Assembly: GCF_964204645.1 (NCBI RefSeq)
Contig: NW_027437441.1
Location: 1-64,000 of the forward strand
Source: Tubulanus polymorphus
Lineage: Eukaryota; Nemertea; Palaeonemertea; Tubulaniformes; Tubulanidae
Direction: 5' to 3'
DNA length: 64,000 nucleotides
Positions 38,698 to 48,252 of this stretch are shown here, piece by piece. The notes below the pieces were generated by a model, which was not told the DNA's origin, searched no databases, and saw only the letters and a program-made list of their open reading frames with translations. Each line of letters opens with the position of its first letter. Within the stretch, counting starts at the first letter, position 1. Made by a program: the position numbers and the translations under genes.

Positions 38698-39689
38698 TCA
38701 TATGATTTTAATAATAATTTCTTCTTTCTGAAATTCTATGTTATATTCTAAATCATCAATTTTTTTTTAAAATATGCATTTCTGTTTTTAAATTCAATTT
38801 CTTCAATAACTTTATTATCTCCATCTCATTTTAATTGTTCTATTTCTTTAAATTTATCATTTTTTTCTTTTTTTAATGTTCTTATTTTAAAATCTCTTTA
38901 ACTTTTTTCAAGGGCAAATTTATCAGCTTCATTTCTTGTACTAATAATTTCTCAAATTTCTTTATCAGAAAATATATTTAAATCTTCTAATTCTTGAGCC
39001 GTTGCATCAATTATTCCATTCGGTAAAAGTTTTTCAATTGGAACTTTATTTGATTTAAATTAACTAGTTTTAGAAGTTACATTCTGTTCAGAAGTTGTTT
39101 CTGTTTCTAAATTATCATTTATTATTTCAAATAATTCATTAATTCTTTGTTTAAATACTCTTTTATTTTGATTTATTTCTGTGTCGGTAACATTTTCTAT
39201 TTCATTACTATTACTTATTCTTTTAATTCTAGATGGTTCTAAATTACTCAAAGTCGATTCTGCTATTATTTTGTTTTGATTTTTATAAGTGATATTAATA
39301 AAATAATCATCTTTCAAATGATAATAATATTCACCATCTAAAAATTTTAATTCTCTTACTAAATATCTGGCACCTCTATCATTTATATTATATCCAAATC
39401 TTTCAAATATAGGTAGGAAATTATATATAAATTCATCATTTTCTAAATTTTGTTTTACAAAATCTGGATTTTCATTTTCAGCATTTATTCTCGATCTAGT
39501 TTTTTTATCAAACTCGTCTGTTGAAGGGGCTTTAGAACCACTATCTGCTAAATTAAAATTATATGCCGATCCATCATCATTATCAATATTAGTTTCATTA
39601 AAATCAGGTTGTGGTTCATCAGGTATAAATCCTTCATTATTATTTCCCATTTCTCCCATTTCATAAGCTTCTCCACCTTCTACATACAT
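38698..39689 (-). pseudogene. Polinton acidic/coiled-coil protein with in-frame stops
   Basis: The first 209 codons (39060-39689) are open: an acidic disordered start (EGGEAYEMGEMGNNNEGF, then DETNIDNDDG-like runs), a DEFDKKTRSRI segment, a folded part (YNINDRGARYLVRELKFLDG, YYHLKDDYFINITYKN), and a charged tail. The same frame continues past TAA to 38698 and meets only TGA, TAA, TGA before the end, reading as charged coiled coil (KVPIEKLLPNGIIDATAQEL, KKEKNDKFKEIEQLK). Copy B has the matching gene at 63429. The family is unknown to me; it always sits between the capsid block and the small membrane genes here. Confidence 0.55.
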
Positions 39690-39705
39690 TTATATCTTAT
39701 AAAAA

Positions 39706-39942
39706 TTAAAATCTAAAATATAATATTCCTCCTATTACAATTCCTATACAAGTTATAGCTAATTTAGTATTTTCATAGGATTAATTATCATTATTACTTT
39801 CAATTATATCATGTTGAATGATATCAGTTTTTATATTTTCTGTAGTATTGTAATCTTTTATTTTAGAATTATTATTTAATTTAATATTCTTAGTTTTAGT
39901 TTCAGTTGATTGAATATTGTTTTTAATTTTTTCACCTTCCAT
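39706..39942 (-). pseudogene. Polinton small tail-anchored membrane protein
   Basis: Begins MEGEKIKNNIQSTETKTK, is hydrophilic and Asn/Lys-rich for about 55 residues, and ends in one membrane segment (LAITCIGIVIGGILYF) with a two-residue tail. One TAA lies before the membrane segment. The gene starts inside or right at the end of the upstream gene. Copy B has the counterpart at 63172-63405. Single C-terminal membrane segment suggests tail anchoring; function unknown. Confidence 0.5.
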
Positions 39943-39989
39943 TAGTTCTGGAGCAGTGATAATCTTTTTATTAATATCATTTAATCCAA

Positions 39990-41074
39990 ATGAATTATTT
40001 TTGTTGCGGTTTTAATCAAATCATTATAACCAATTATAATATTAAATCATCAGAAATAATTAATAAATTGGGCCCTATACAATAATTGAATCTTACATGT
40101 GATTTAGCTAAATAATTTTGGTACCTAACTATAGTTTCTGGAATCGATCTATTTTTATCATTATGAATTGAATCTTCAAATAATACTTTAAATTGTTTTT
40201 GTGTATCAAATGATGTATTTAAATTTCCAATTATTGGGGATCTTGTTTCAACCTGTGATCCTAGAATACATATCAAATAAGTTCTAATTGATTGATTTAT
40301 TCTTTGCATACCTGATTTAGTAAAACCTTCACTATTATCTAAGATAAAATAAACCCAACCATTATTGTTTTCTTGTTTTAAATGATCATAAAATTTCAGT
40401 AATTTATTATAATTTCATGTTTCTAAATCCATGTTTTCTATTTTACCATTACCTAATTTATCATTATAGATATTATAGAAACTATTAGATAGTATGGGAA
40501 GTGCACAATATTGTAAAATATTTTCAGGACAAGGAATTGATCTTATTGTTCCAATTTTTTTTCTAAAATCAGAATTATTTATATCTATATTAAATTCATT
40601 ACAAATTTTATAAAACTTTGATAAATTAATATTATTATCTTTAAAATATCTAGATCCTGGTAAATGGGTCTCTAATTCATTTAATATTAATCTTATTTGA
40701 AAGTATGTGTGGAATCTAAATAAACTTTGAATTAATTTATATTTAGGATTAATCAAATGATCATTCCAACCAATTCCACAACCTGTTGTTGCAAAATAAA
40801 CTGCAAAATTTAATTAGTTCAGCCAATACTTCATATTAGATTTTAATAACCATTGTTTTTCATCTTTCATTTTTTTTAAATTGATTAAATATACATGAAA
40901 TATATTTTCCATTTTTGTATTAAAATTATTAGTTTCAGTAACATAAATATCTAAATTAATTAATGAATCTAAAACTTCATTTCAATATGAAATATCTTTA
41001 TCAAAATCTGTTGCAGGAAAATTATATTCAATTGATTTATTTTATTGAAAAGCTTTTGGAAAACTAATTGCCAT
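39990..41074 (-). pseudogene. Polinton conserved protein (WNDH / SIRTYL family)
   Basis: Counterpart of the better-preserved copy B gene at 62104-63179. Visible parts: a start at 41074 (ISFPKAFQ), LNFAVYFATTGCGIGWNDHL, FRFHTYFQIRLILNELETHL, FNIDINNSDFRKKIG, QRINQSIRTYLICILGSQVE, and RYQNYLAKSHVRFNYCIGPN with a C-terminal GYNDLI segment. Frames 40415-40756 and 40034-40309 are open; stops and frameshifts separate them. Copy A also has a segment after the NSDFRKK motif (GTIRSIPCPENILQYCALPI) that copy B lacks. This family is common in Polintons; its role is not known to me. Confidence 0.6.
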
Positions 41075-41090
41075 TTATATAATAAAAAAA

Positions 41091-41526
41091 TTAATAATCT
41101 ATTAATTCTTTTAATAATTTATCCTTCTCTTGAATTGTTATATTACCGTTTACACTTATTGTATAATCTAGTGTATTTTTTAATTTATTAATTTCTTTTA
41201 TATTAGATTTTATTTTTTCTTTATTACTTTTTATATTCAATTTTGAACTTTTTCCGGTTAAAACACTTGATGATAATCCTAGCGCACCAATTGTGATAGC
41301 TAAAGGTGTTAATGGTGAGAATATTGCTAAAAATGTTATCACCGAATTAATTGTAACTGAACCACTAATAATAACATAATATATAATTTTGCTTTTTAAA
41401 TATTTTTTCTTCTTAACTTTTAAATCATTTTTAAATTCTAATATTTGTTTTTTCCAAATATAATTTTAATTTAGTTTTATTTATATCATGAGGAATAATA
41501 TCAACATTATCAACTATATCATCCAT
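41091..41526 (-). pseudogene. Polinton membrane/coiled-coil protein (SSVLTG-K family)
   Basis: Starts MDDIVDNVDIIPHDIN, passes through a basic stretch, then a membrane segment (VITFLAIFSPLTPLAITIGA), a LGLSSSVLTGKSSKLNIK motif, and a coiled region (IKEINKLKNTLDYTISVNGN) ending KLLKELIDY. One frameshift near 41455 breaks the N-terminal part; the last 83 codons (41091-41342) are open. It is the uninterrupted counterpart of the copy B gene that is split by the 5975-bp insertion, and so shows what the insertion site looked like before. Confidence 0.6.
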
Positions 41527-41546
41527 TTATTTAGAAAAGAAAATTA

Positions 41547-41970
41547 CTAATTAGTAAATTTATATGCCACAAATATAACAATAACTGTTCCACCTAAAAT
41601 CCAATTATTTCATATTTCTTCTGTTCATTACTTGGGGTATATTAATCTGATATTGCAGGTTTATGTAGATGTAATTTTTCTTTATTTGTTACTGCGTTAT
41701 ATAAACTCATTGCATCATCGACTGATTGAAAATCTCTATGTGAAATTTTCTGATTATATAATTCTTTGTTAATATAATCCATATAGTTTTGTCTTTTTTC
41801 TCTATATTCTTCTGCAGCTTTATTATATTTCTTTAATGCGAAGTTATATCTTTTTTTGTTCTGATAATGAACCACTTTCATCAATATGTTTAAATGAATA
41901 TCCACCACCAGTAAATGCTAAAGCGTTAACAATTGCCGATCCTATAATATTAATAATTGCAGATGCCAAT
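41547..41970 (-). pseudogene. Polinton two-membrane-segment protein (SDxYTPSxEQ family)
   Basis: Counterpart of copy B 55228-55653. The start codon appears lost (ttggcatctgc where B has atggcttctgc). The central part is open (41642-41908): a charged helix KKYNKAAEEYREKRQNYMDY, INKELYNQKISHRDFQSVDD, AMSLYNAV. The SDxYTPSNEQ motif is hit by a frameshift and stop near 41640. The end carries a membrane segment and the words KFTN before TAG. The last 49 bp of this gene region (41545-41593) is present as a perfect copy at 58226-58274. Confidence 0.6.
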
Positions 41971-41993
41971 TATTTAACAAAAAAATTATGCAT

Positions 41994-42208
41994 TTATATA
42001 GGAGGGATACATTTTTGTTTATCTAAATAATCAATTGTTAAATTAGATAAAGTTACGTTAATTTTAAAATATCATTGATATCAAATCTATCAACATTAAC
42101 ACGTCCCATTTTAAATACTTTTTTTAATACCACTGAATAACCAACAGTTCCAACTGATAGTAAGGCACCATTATATAATCCAGTTATTATTCACTTATTA
42201 TCACTCAT
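41994..42208 (-). pseudogene. Polinton small membrane protein
   Basis: Counterpart of copy B 54982-55203. Starts MSDNK, has a TGA where B has Trp, then a hydrophobic segment (GALLSVGTVGYSVVLKKVF) and MGRVNVDRFDINDILKL. A deletion after KLT shifts the frame. Ends in KQKCIPPI. As in B it follows the previous gene with almost no gap. Confidence 0.5.
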
Positions 42209-42211
42209 TTA

Positions 42212-42565
42212 TTAATTTAAAAAAATACTATCTTCAAAATATTTAGTTAACTTAGTTATAATTATTTCAATATTTATAATATTATTAGTTTCATTTTTAT
42301 ATATTTCAGTTATCATTTTTTTGATATCATCAATGATAAAATCTTCATCTAATTCATAAAATCTTAAAGACTCTCTAATTAAATCAGTAATCTTTTCTAC
42401 ATTAAAAGTTTCTTTATTTATTGTTGTTTCATAATCAAATGTTGTTTCATTAACAAATACAATATTTTTAATATGAGTTATTACATCATTAATGTTAAAT
42501 TTCATTTCTTTCTCACGTTTAAAACCAGATCCAAAACATATACTCGGTACTACTGTTATATTCAT
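42212..42565 (-). CDS. Polinton conserved hypothetical protein
   Basis: Open frame of 117 codons: MNITVVPSICFGSGFKREKE, MKFNINDVITHIKNIVF, then acidic/charged segments (TDLIRESLRFYELDEDFIID). The copy B counterpart (54638-54985) is 115 codons and highly similar, which supports both frames as real. No membrane segment or known motif is visible. It sits between the probable minor capsid gene and the small membrane gene in both copies. Confidence 0.55.
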   Translation of the reverse strand: MNITVVPSICFGSGFKREKEMKFNINDVITHIKNIVFVNETTFDYETTINKETFNVEKITDLIRESLRFYELDEDFIIDDIKKMITEIYKNETNNIINIEIIITKLTKYFEDSIFLN

Positions 42566-42582
42566 ATTTATATATCAAAAAA

Positions 42583-43334
42583 TTACTCTTTACATCTTAT
42601 AACTAATTCATAAATTACAGGAAATTATTTAAATCAATTAAGTGACCATTATGATTTCTCATTTCTACCTTAAAATTATTAAATTTTGGAATACAAGGTT
42701 TAAAATCACATTCAGCTAAATTATAATTTATTTGCGTTTCAAATTGTTTAACATTTTTTAATTGGTAAAATATTTAATATACTAGAATTACAAATTGTAT
42801 CTTTAGTTGCTTCGAATGTTTTTGTTGGGTCTATTAAATTACAATAAATATAAAAGTGTGTAAAAGAAATTATATTTGTATAATCAGTACTTGAATAATC
42901 TCTATCTGGAAGAATTCCAAACAGTTTAGCTAAAGGTTTTCTTACTAGGAATCTATGTTGTTCATTAGTTAACCTTATTCTTATTTTATTCGAACTATCA
43001 CTTTTAATAAATTTAATTTCAAATCGAGCAGCTGCGCCCATTTTTAAACGAGCTCTTTTATTAATTTCTTGCGCTAATGTTTCTAAATTATAAAAATCCT
43101 GGTTTTAGATAAAGATGACACCATTTATCAATTTTTCTAACATGAATTAAAAGCTAAATGATCAAGACTTTTATTCGATATATTATGAAAAGAATTACAT
43201 AAACTTTCATTTACTAATTTTAAATCAACACAATTCTTAAATTCTCTATCTAATTGTACTAGTAAATTATGTGATTTATAATTTGTAAGTCTTCTTGAAT
43301 CAACAAATATTCTATATTCTTTCAATTCTACCAT
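42583..43334 (-). pseudogene. Polinton probable minor capsid (penton-like) protein
   Basis: The N-terminal frame 43137-43334 has KEYRIFVDSRRLTNYKSHNL and LVQLDREFKNCVDLKLVNES. After a stop and shift near 43100-43137 the central frame 42748-43041 has ARFEIKFIKSDSSNKIRIRL, VRKPLAKLFG, SFTHFYIYCNLIDPTKTFEA and SSILNILPI. The C-terminus past another shift has an IRNHNGHLIDLNNF-like end and a final ELVIRCKE-like strand. The pattern (YIYCNLI, then an R-x-x-x-G-x-L-I-x-L closing strand) is that of the single-jelly-roll minor capsid of Polintons; this is my reading of a weak family and the main alternative is an unassigned virion protein. Confidence 0.5.
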
Positions 43335-43354
43335 TTATTTTACATACTTTTATA

Positions 43355-43590
43355 TTATTCAAAATCTATGTCATGGTGCCCTTTTTCATTCTTACCTTTG
43401 TATATGAAATAGAAATCACCAGAACACAATTCTTCACTTGATAATCTATGAAATCTATCTGGTAAATAAGTTCTGAATTTATAATTATTTCCTTTTAATC
43501 CTTCATATTCTAAGTGGATAACTGATTTATCTCCATATTTGTTAGTAACTGTTTCAATATTTGTAATTAAATATTTCTTATGAATTACAA
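43355..43590 (-). pseudogene. Polinton small conserved polymerase-linked protein
   Basis: Open frame with KYLITNIETVTNKYGDKSVI, EYEGLKGNNYKFRTYLPDRF, HRLSSEELCSGDFYFIYKG and KNEKGHHDIDFE. In copy B the same protein has about 42 more residues at its N-terminus. Here a deletion removed that part together with the polymerase C-terminal end, so the gene now begins inside the polymerase tail (IHTVAYGCN in another frame, then directly HKKYLITN). A DLE repeat found in B (SSEDLEELCS) is absent. Role unknown; the YxGKNExGHHDI end is conserved in copies A, B and C. Confidence 0.6.
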
Positions 43591-43599
43591 CCATAAGCG

Positions 43600-45728
43600 A
43601 CTGTATGAATTCCATCATCTAAAATATATGTTTTATCGTCAAATGGGTTTAGACTTATCTTCTCTATCTCTTCAATAAACATCTCGTGATCTTCAGATCT
43701 TTAAACATTTCATCTTATGTTTTCTAACTTCTTAATTGAATATACAATTGATGTAATCTTTGAAATGAATATTCTTTTCTACTACACTTTTGGAAATTTC
43801 TTTTAACTTTTTAGCTTCATGAGTTTTAGTTTTATATGAATACATTTTAGATCTAATGCCTATAAATTCTATCATTTCTTCACCACCTAATTCGTCTTTG
43901 AATTTACCAGGCGCCTTTTTATTATCATTGTTAAACAATTCATGAGCTTTTGGATAGTTACTGAAATCAAAATGATGTTTTAATGTTTTTAAATCATCTG
44001 TTATGTTATTAGATTTTATCTTTAATATGTAACTGTCAGTATCAAAATATAAGATTTCTATATGCTTTTCTCCAAAATGAGGTTGTAATACGTTATAGTA
44101 AAATTCATACATCAATAATTTTGATATTTCTAAAACTGAAGCACCAACATAAATTGGTTTATTAAATTTCATTGATGTTCTTCTCATTTTAACAGCAGCT
44201 AAATTTTCATGAAATATTCTGTTACCAATAAATTTAGGATATGTTTGTAAATGTCTTATCCTTGTACCATTACTAACTAACTCAATATTATTTCTATTTC
44301 TAATATTTTCACAAGTCTTACCATAGAATGCATTATTCATTAGTTAGAAAAAATCTTTCTCGAAATCAGTTTTAGCTTTAGTGTTAAAATCTGTATATTT
44401 TTCTAACCATTTAGATTGACTAAATGAAATATATCTATGTACTTTTTTTAGAACCATTCCTTGATTCAAATAGAATTTTAAAATTCTATAACGCACTAAA
44501 TAAGTATATTTATCTTCCGGAGTTACCTTTAACTTTTCTGTATGAATATGGTTTTCGGGTTTAATTCTTTTTTGATAATTTGATAATTCGTCATGTGTTA
44601 CAGTTTTATGTTCGGGACAGTATGCTAGATTTCTCGAAGTCTACAACGAAAAACTAACCAGTATCTGAATCATCTGCAATATCGAGAATTCTTTTCTTCC
44701 AATCAAATTTATCAACATTTTCGTGCTGTAAAATTTCAGTTATTTGAAATACTCCATAAGGTTGTGGTTCCATCATTGCCCAACCATATAGATTATTTGC
44801 ATCTATATATAATAACTTATATCCAGGATTATCATTTACATTGAAATATCTATCACCTAATACACCCGAAACTCCTCCTCTTATAGATTTTTCAAATAAT
44901 AATAATTAATCTATATTTGTTAACAAATCCATTTTTATATCTGTGAATTTTAATCCACAATCCCAGGGTTAACCTGGACTAGAATAACAATGGCATGGAT
45001 CAATATCAAAATATTTTAGATTTACATCTCTAAACCTTTCAAATATATCAGTTAATCATAATACATCATAAATATAAATCAACTAATTGTCAGTGATTTT
45101 TCAGTCCAAAATGATTCCAAATATTCAATGTTCTATTATAGACTTCATCTTTAACATATTCATTTTTTAATTCATCATAAAACTGTTCTTTTAATAATTC
45201 AGTTATGTTAAAATCATTATGATTTTTATAGAATGAATATGGAATTGCTCCTTTATATCTCATTAATTGAAGATCATCATTATTTCGATAGTGTTGTTAT
45301 AATAATATTTTTAATTCATCATCAACTAATGATTTTCTTAAATTATCTAATGAACTACTTAAAAATCTATATGAATCTATAAATCTTAGACACCCAAATT
45401 GGAAAGATATATAATTCTCAGATGTTTTAGCTAACATTTTAAATTTATATGTTGGTATTTTATCTTTTGATCTATTTGAATTTAATCTTTCTATTTCATT
45501 ATTGATTTCTTCTATTTTATGACATAGCTGTTTGATGAATAAATGTGCATCATACCCTGATAAATTACGAAATATTACTGGAACAAAATCAATTTTCTTA
45601 GCTTTTAAGTTACAATGCTCATGTGCTGCACCTCTAAACTTTCCATACAAATGATCATGATCTCTTACTTTTTTATCTTTAAAATTAAATAGTTTTTCAC
45701 AATAATAACATTTTCTAATGAGTAAATA
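43600..45728 (-). pseudogene. polB: Polinton protein-primed DNA polymerase B (5'-truncated)
   Basis: Family B polymerase of the protein-primed type. Visible: a CYYC...DHDHL zinc-binding segment, GKFRGAAHEHCNLKAKK, NLSGYDAHLF (Exo II), the DLYL...D segment (Exo III, damaged), LLYIDANNLYGWAM (motif A), MNNAFYGKTCENIRNR (motif B), and ILYFDTDSYILKI (motif C with DTD). The open frames 43732-44340 and 45297-45650 are separated by stops and shifts (45296, 45090-45110, 44970, 44890, 44650, 44340). Everything upstream of the CYYC segment, including Exo I, is missing because PLE-2 lies there. The C-terminal end is deleted into the next gene. Motif C and B together with the TPR2-like insertion region identify the Polinton type. 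Confidence 0.88.
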
Positions 45729-46560
45729 CAGTTTATTAACTCGAACTTTTTCGGGACCATATCCCCTAATCAGGTGAAATACAAGTGAATCAAATGATTA
45801 AACTACAGGTTTATAGACAACATAAGTTACATGAGCCATTTTGAAACAATTGTTGATTTAAAGAGGGTCGTTGCGCTTTAATAAACACGGCCTCCCTAAT
45901 TTTACAGTCGAGATCAGATGAACATTTGTCTAGAATTTTGAATTTGTTGTCACTGAATTCCTGCTCACAAGTGTGACAAATTGTGAGATGTTGTCCAATC
46001 GCAGAAGTCTTTGATCTGGGTTCTTTAATCCTGATGGCCAAATGTCGTTTAGTTTTCCCAATATAGGAAGTGTTTATATCACATAAACAATTAAATTTAT
46101 ATATGCCTTCAGCGATTTAGGGGTAGCACATTTCAAAGAGAAAAAATCCTTAATTTTGGTCGTAGTGAATGCACACTTCAAGTTGATTTCAAAATTCCTT
46201 TTAAATAGATATTTCAATTTTCGGGCAAATAGGATTGACGGGTTTCCAATAAACGGTAATGAAATGAATAGATCAATTCCATCTTCAACAGGTTTCGGTT
46301 TAGGTTCTGAGTTCTGTTTTGATTTCAAAAATCTATTGATACATTGATCGATGACATGAATAGGAAACGCATTAGATTTAAACAGATTTTTCAAAAAATT
46401 GATTTCTTCTGAAAAGATGGTCCAATCACTGCAAATATTGTAGGCACGAAAAAGCATGGTATTGATGAGTCCTATCTACCATTTGTACGATCACATGGCG
46501 TTGAAGTTCATAAGTAGGCCTGTGTTGGAAGCTTTCCTGTACTTTAATTCAACAATTATT
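45729..46560 (-). mobile_element. 5'-truncated Penelope-like element (PLE-2)
   Basis: Minus-strand copy holding only the last part of the PLE protein and a 3' end with cacctgattaggggatatgg followed by gtcccgaaaaagttcgagtt and aataaactg, a tail like that of PLE-1. It abuts the polymerase gene at about 45728 and Polinton intergenic DNA at about 46560. About 1.3 kb of polymerase sequence known from copy B is missing at this point, so insertion came with a deletion or a later rearrangement. PLE-2 is from a different subfamily than PLE-1. Confidence 0.75.
45811..46530 (-). pseudogene. PLE-2 reverse transcriptase C-terminus and GIY-YIG nuclease
   Basis: Two frames (46074-46457 and 45811-46041) join across one frameshift near 46085. 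The first gives the end of the RT domain (TGLLMNFNAM, then MLFRAYNICSDWTIFSEEIN, FISLPFIGNPSILFARKLKY, FFSLKCATP). The second gives the GIY-YIG nuclease: CLCDINTSYIGKTKRHLAIR with the YIG and catalytic Arg, a HxxxCxxC-type cluster (HLTICHTCEQEF), and IREAVFIKAQRPSLNQQ with the catalytic Glu. The catalytic YVDD part of the RT is not present because the copy is 5'-truncated. Confidence 0.8.
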
Positions 46561-46800
46561 TCAAAACGGCTCATCCTTTATCCTAAATGTATTCAAATAA
46601 TTAGCTTGTAATTAAATACTTTAGAAAAACAATACAATTGAATAAGCAACACTAACTTATTCAATTGTATTGTTTTTCTAATGTTTTTCTAATATTTCTT
46701 GTTGATATTAAATTACTTTACATTTGACTAAAATAATATTAGAAAAACAATAAACCAACTAATTTAGTATAAACTTGTATTACCCTTGTCAAATGTAACG
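46561..46800. repeat. Nested perfect hairpins
   Basis: Positions 46622-46680 form a perfect hairpin with 25-bp arms (tagaaaaacaatacaattga ataag) and a 9-base loop (caacactaa). Directly after it, gtttttctaatatt (about 46684) faces aatattagaaaaac (about 46735), and aattactttacatttgac faces gtcaaatgtaacgaatt. The tagaaaaacaat word occurs in several arms, so the block is built from one inverted motif used repeatedly. It has no gene. It may be part of the Polinton, a small foldback element, or a replication-related structure. Confidence 0.75.
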
Positions 46801-46871
46801 AATTACAATATCATATATGAATAAATCAAAAAATAAATTACTTCTGTGACTTCAATTTCAGAAATAAAGCA

Positions 46872-46960
46872 TAATATGTATTTAATACCTTTAATATGTA
46901 TTTAATACATTAATACGTATTTAATACGTATTTAATACATTGATACCTCAACCCCCTTTT
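46872..46960. repeat. AT-rich tatttaatacgtattt repeats
   Basis: Four to five units of aatatgtatttaatac / aatacgtatttaatac end in tcaacccccttttttaac. This resembles the block at 35905-36200, including the C-run and T-run. Both lie just past the 3' end of a minus-strand gene cluster. Confidence 0.65.
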
Positions 46961-47027
46961 TTAACATAAATATAATTTACTCATTTTCATACATTTCAGC
47001 GAATATATTTTATATTTTCAACCCAAT

Positions 47028-47336
47028 TTAACAGTCGATTTCATAAAATTTCTCATCTAATTCATGAATATATTTACGATTCCTTAATGATTTTGAATTT
47101 TTATACTTCTTATTGCATATTTCACAACATTTAATATTATTTATTCGATCTAAAATATAATTTACGTTATCTTTTAATTCTGTATATCTAATTTTACAGC
47201 TATCATAGAATTCTAACAACTATTTTATAGTATAAACTGAGAATGAAAATAAACCTGAAATCATAATAACTGATTTAATATTCTGTTGATTTTTTTATAT
47301 TAGATGTAATAAATTTAATACCTTACTTTCATTCAT
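47028..47336 (-). pseudogene. Polinton small protein with CxxC, unknown
   Basis: A start at 47336 (MNESKVLNLLHLI) runs into a frameshift in an A-tract, continues with a hydrophobic piece (SVIMISGLFSFSVYTIK), then one TAG leads into the open frame 47028-47219 with LEFYDSCKIRYTELKDNVNY, ILDRINNIKCCEICNKKYKN and SKSLRNRKYIHELDEKFYEI. The CCEICNKKYKNSKSLRNRKY part resembles one half of a C2H2 finger. A small membrane protein with a cytoplasmic zinc-binding end is possible. No counterpart exists in copy B within the window. Confidence 0.4.
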
Positions 47337-47408
47337 TTTTATAGTTAAAATATATAAAATAAATTAAATTAAAAGATTCTGTCTTAATCCTCCAAACCAT
47401 TTAAACCA

Positions 47409-47590
47409 TTAACTATTTCCATGATTGTTTCCATTTAACTTCTTTAACTTTTTACTCAATTTAATGTTTTCATTCATCAAATCTTTACTAATATTTTCAT
47501 AGTAAAGTAAAGTGCAGCTAATATTAAACCTCCAGCAACTAAATAATGCTTCAAATCACTTTTTCCAAATGGAATGCTGAAATCTTCCAT
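47409..47590 (-). pseudogene. Small membrane protein
   Basis: MEDFSIPFGKSDLKHYLVAG is followed by a membrane segment (GGLILAALYFTMKIL) and, after one frameshift near 47480, a charged tail with KDLMNENIKLSKKLKKLNGN. The reading is short but the N-terminal hydrophilic, membrane, basic layout is typical of the small genes in this element. Function unknown. Confidence 0.4.
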
Positions 47591-47640
47591 TTATTTAAGA
47601 GAAAAATTAAAAGTAATTTGAAATATCTTATTTTGAATAT

Positions 47641-48054
47641 TTAGAGTTGAATTAGTATTTTTGAGTTATGATATTTTGATTTAAGATGGTGTGATTTATT
47701 GCTTCGAGTATAATATTTTCCACAATTACATAACACTTCTTCATTAGGTTCATATTTAGGCGTAACATTTTCATTATCTAAGTTACATTGAACTGCAACA
47801 TCTTTGAATGATTTTTCATTTGGAATGTCAGGGGTTAATCTTTTTTCTTCCACTCTGAAAAACATTACATAGCATTCTCTGAAAGGGCAATAACGTAAGT
47901 GTAAAAATAATGTTTTATGTGAATTTTCATTATTAAAAAGTGATTGTATTTCATCTGTAATTATTAAATGTTTATCTATTTCTTCAAATGTTGTGAATTT
48001 TTGAATTATTGTATTGAATAAGATTTTATCTTTATCATTCGATAACTCTATCAT
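47641..48054 (-). CDS. Polinton-linked zinc-finger protein
   Basis: Open frame of 137 codons. An N-terminal part (FTTFEEIDKHLIITDEIQSL, HLRYCPFRECYVMFFRVEEK) is followed by an acidic linker and a C-terminal finger with CNCGKYYTRSNKSHHLKSKYH spacing, like the U1-type fingers of the neighbouring gene at 48253-48546. It lies 3 bp from the end of the small frame upstream, which suggests joint expression. It may bind nucleic acid. No counterpart in copy B. Confidence 0.5.
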   Translation of the reverse strand: MIELSNDKDKILFNTIIQKFTTFEEIDKHLIITDEIQSLFNNENSHKTLFLHLRYCPFRECYVMFFRVEEKRLTPDIPNEKSFKDVAVQCNLDNENVTPKYEPNEEVLCNCGKYYTRSNKSHHLKSKYHNSKILIQL

Positions 48055-48057
48055 TGG

Positions 48058-48216
48058 TTAATAATTTTTAAACATTAATTCAGTAATATTTTTCACTTGA
48101 AAACGGAAGCGTGCAGTTTTAACCAAATCTTTAATAGGAATGAAATCTTTAATTGTAAAATATTTTTCTAATTCATTTAAATCGATATCTTTGAATCGTA
48201 GTATCTGTTCATTCAT
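48058..48216 (-). CDS. Small conserved-looking open frame
   Basis: 52 codons: MNEQILRFKDIDLNELEKYF, TIKDFIPIKDLVKTARFRFQ, VKNITELMFKNY. It starts 36 bp past the zinc-finger gene and ends 3 bp before the next gene, so the three form a tight minus-strand row. The KDFIPIKDLVKT/ FRFQVKN wording suggests a folded small protein, but I do not recognise it. Confidence rests on spacing only. Confidence 0.35.
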   Translation of the reverse strand: MNEQILRFKDIDLNELEKYFTIKDFIPIKDLVKTARFRFQVKNITELMFKNY

Positions 48217-48252
48217 TTATTAGCCATTTTTTTATTAAAATTGATATTTTCT

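Noticed and set aside
41836-42030. Plus-strand frames over Polinton A genes (for example 64 and 113 codons)
   Set aside because: They lie antisense to genes conserved in copy B and carry no family pattern of their own.
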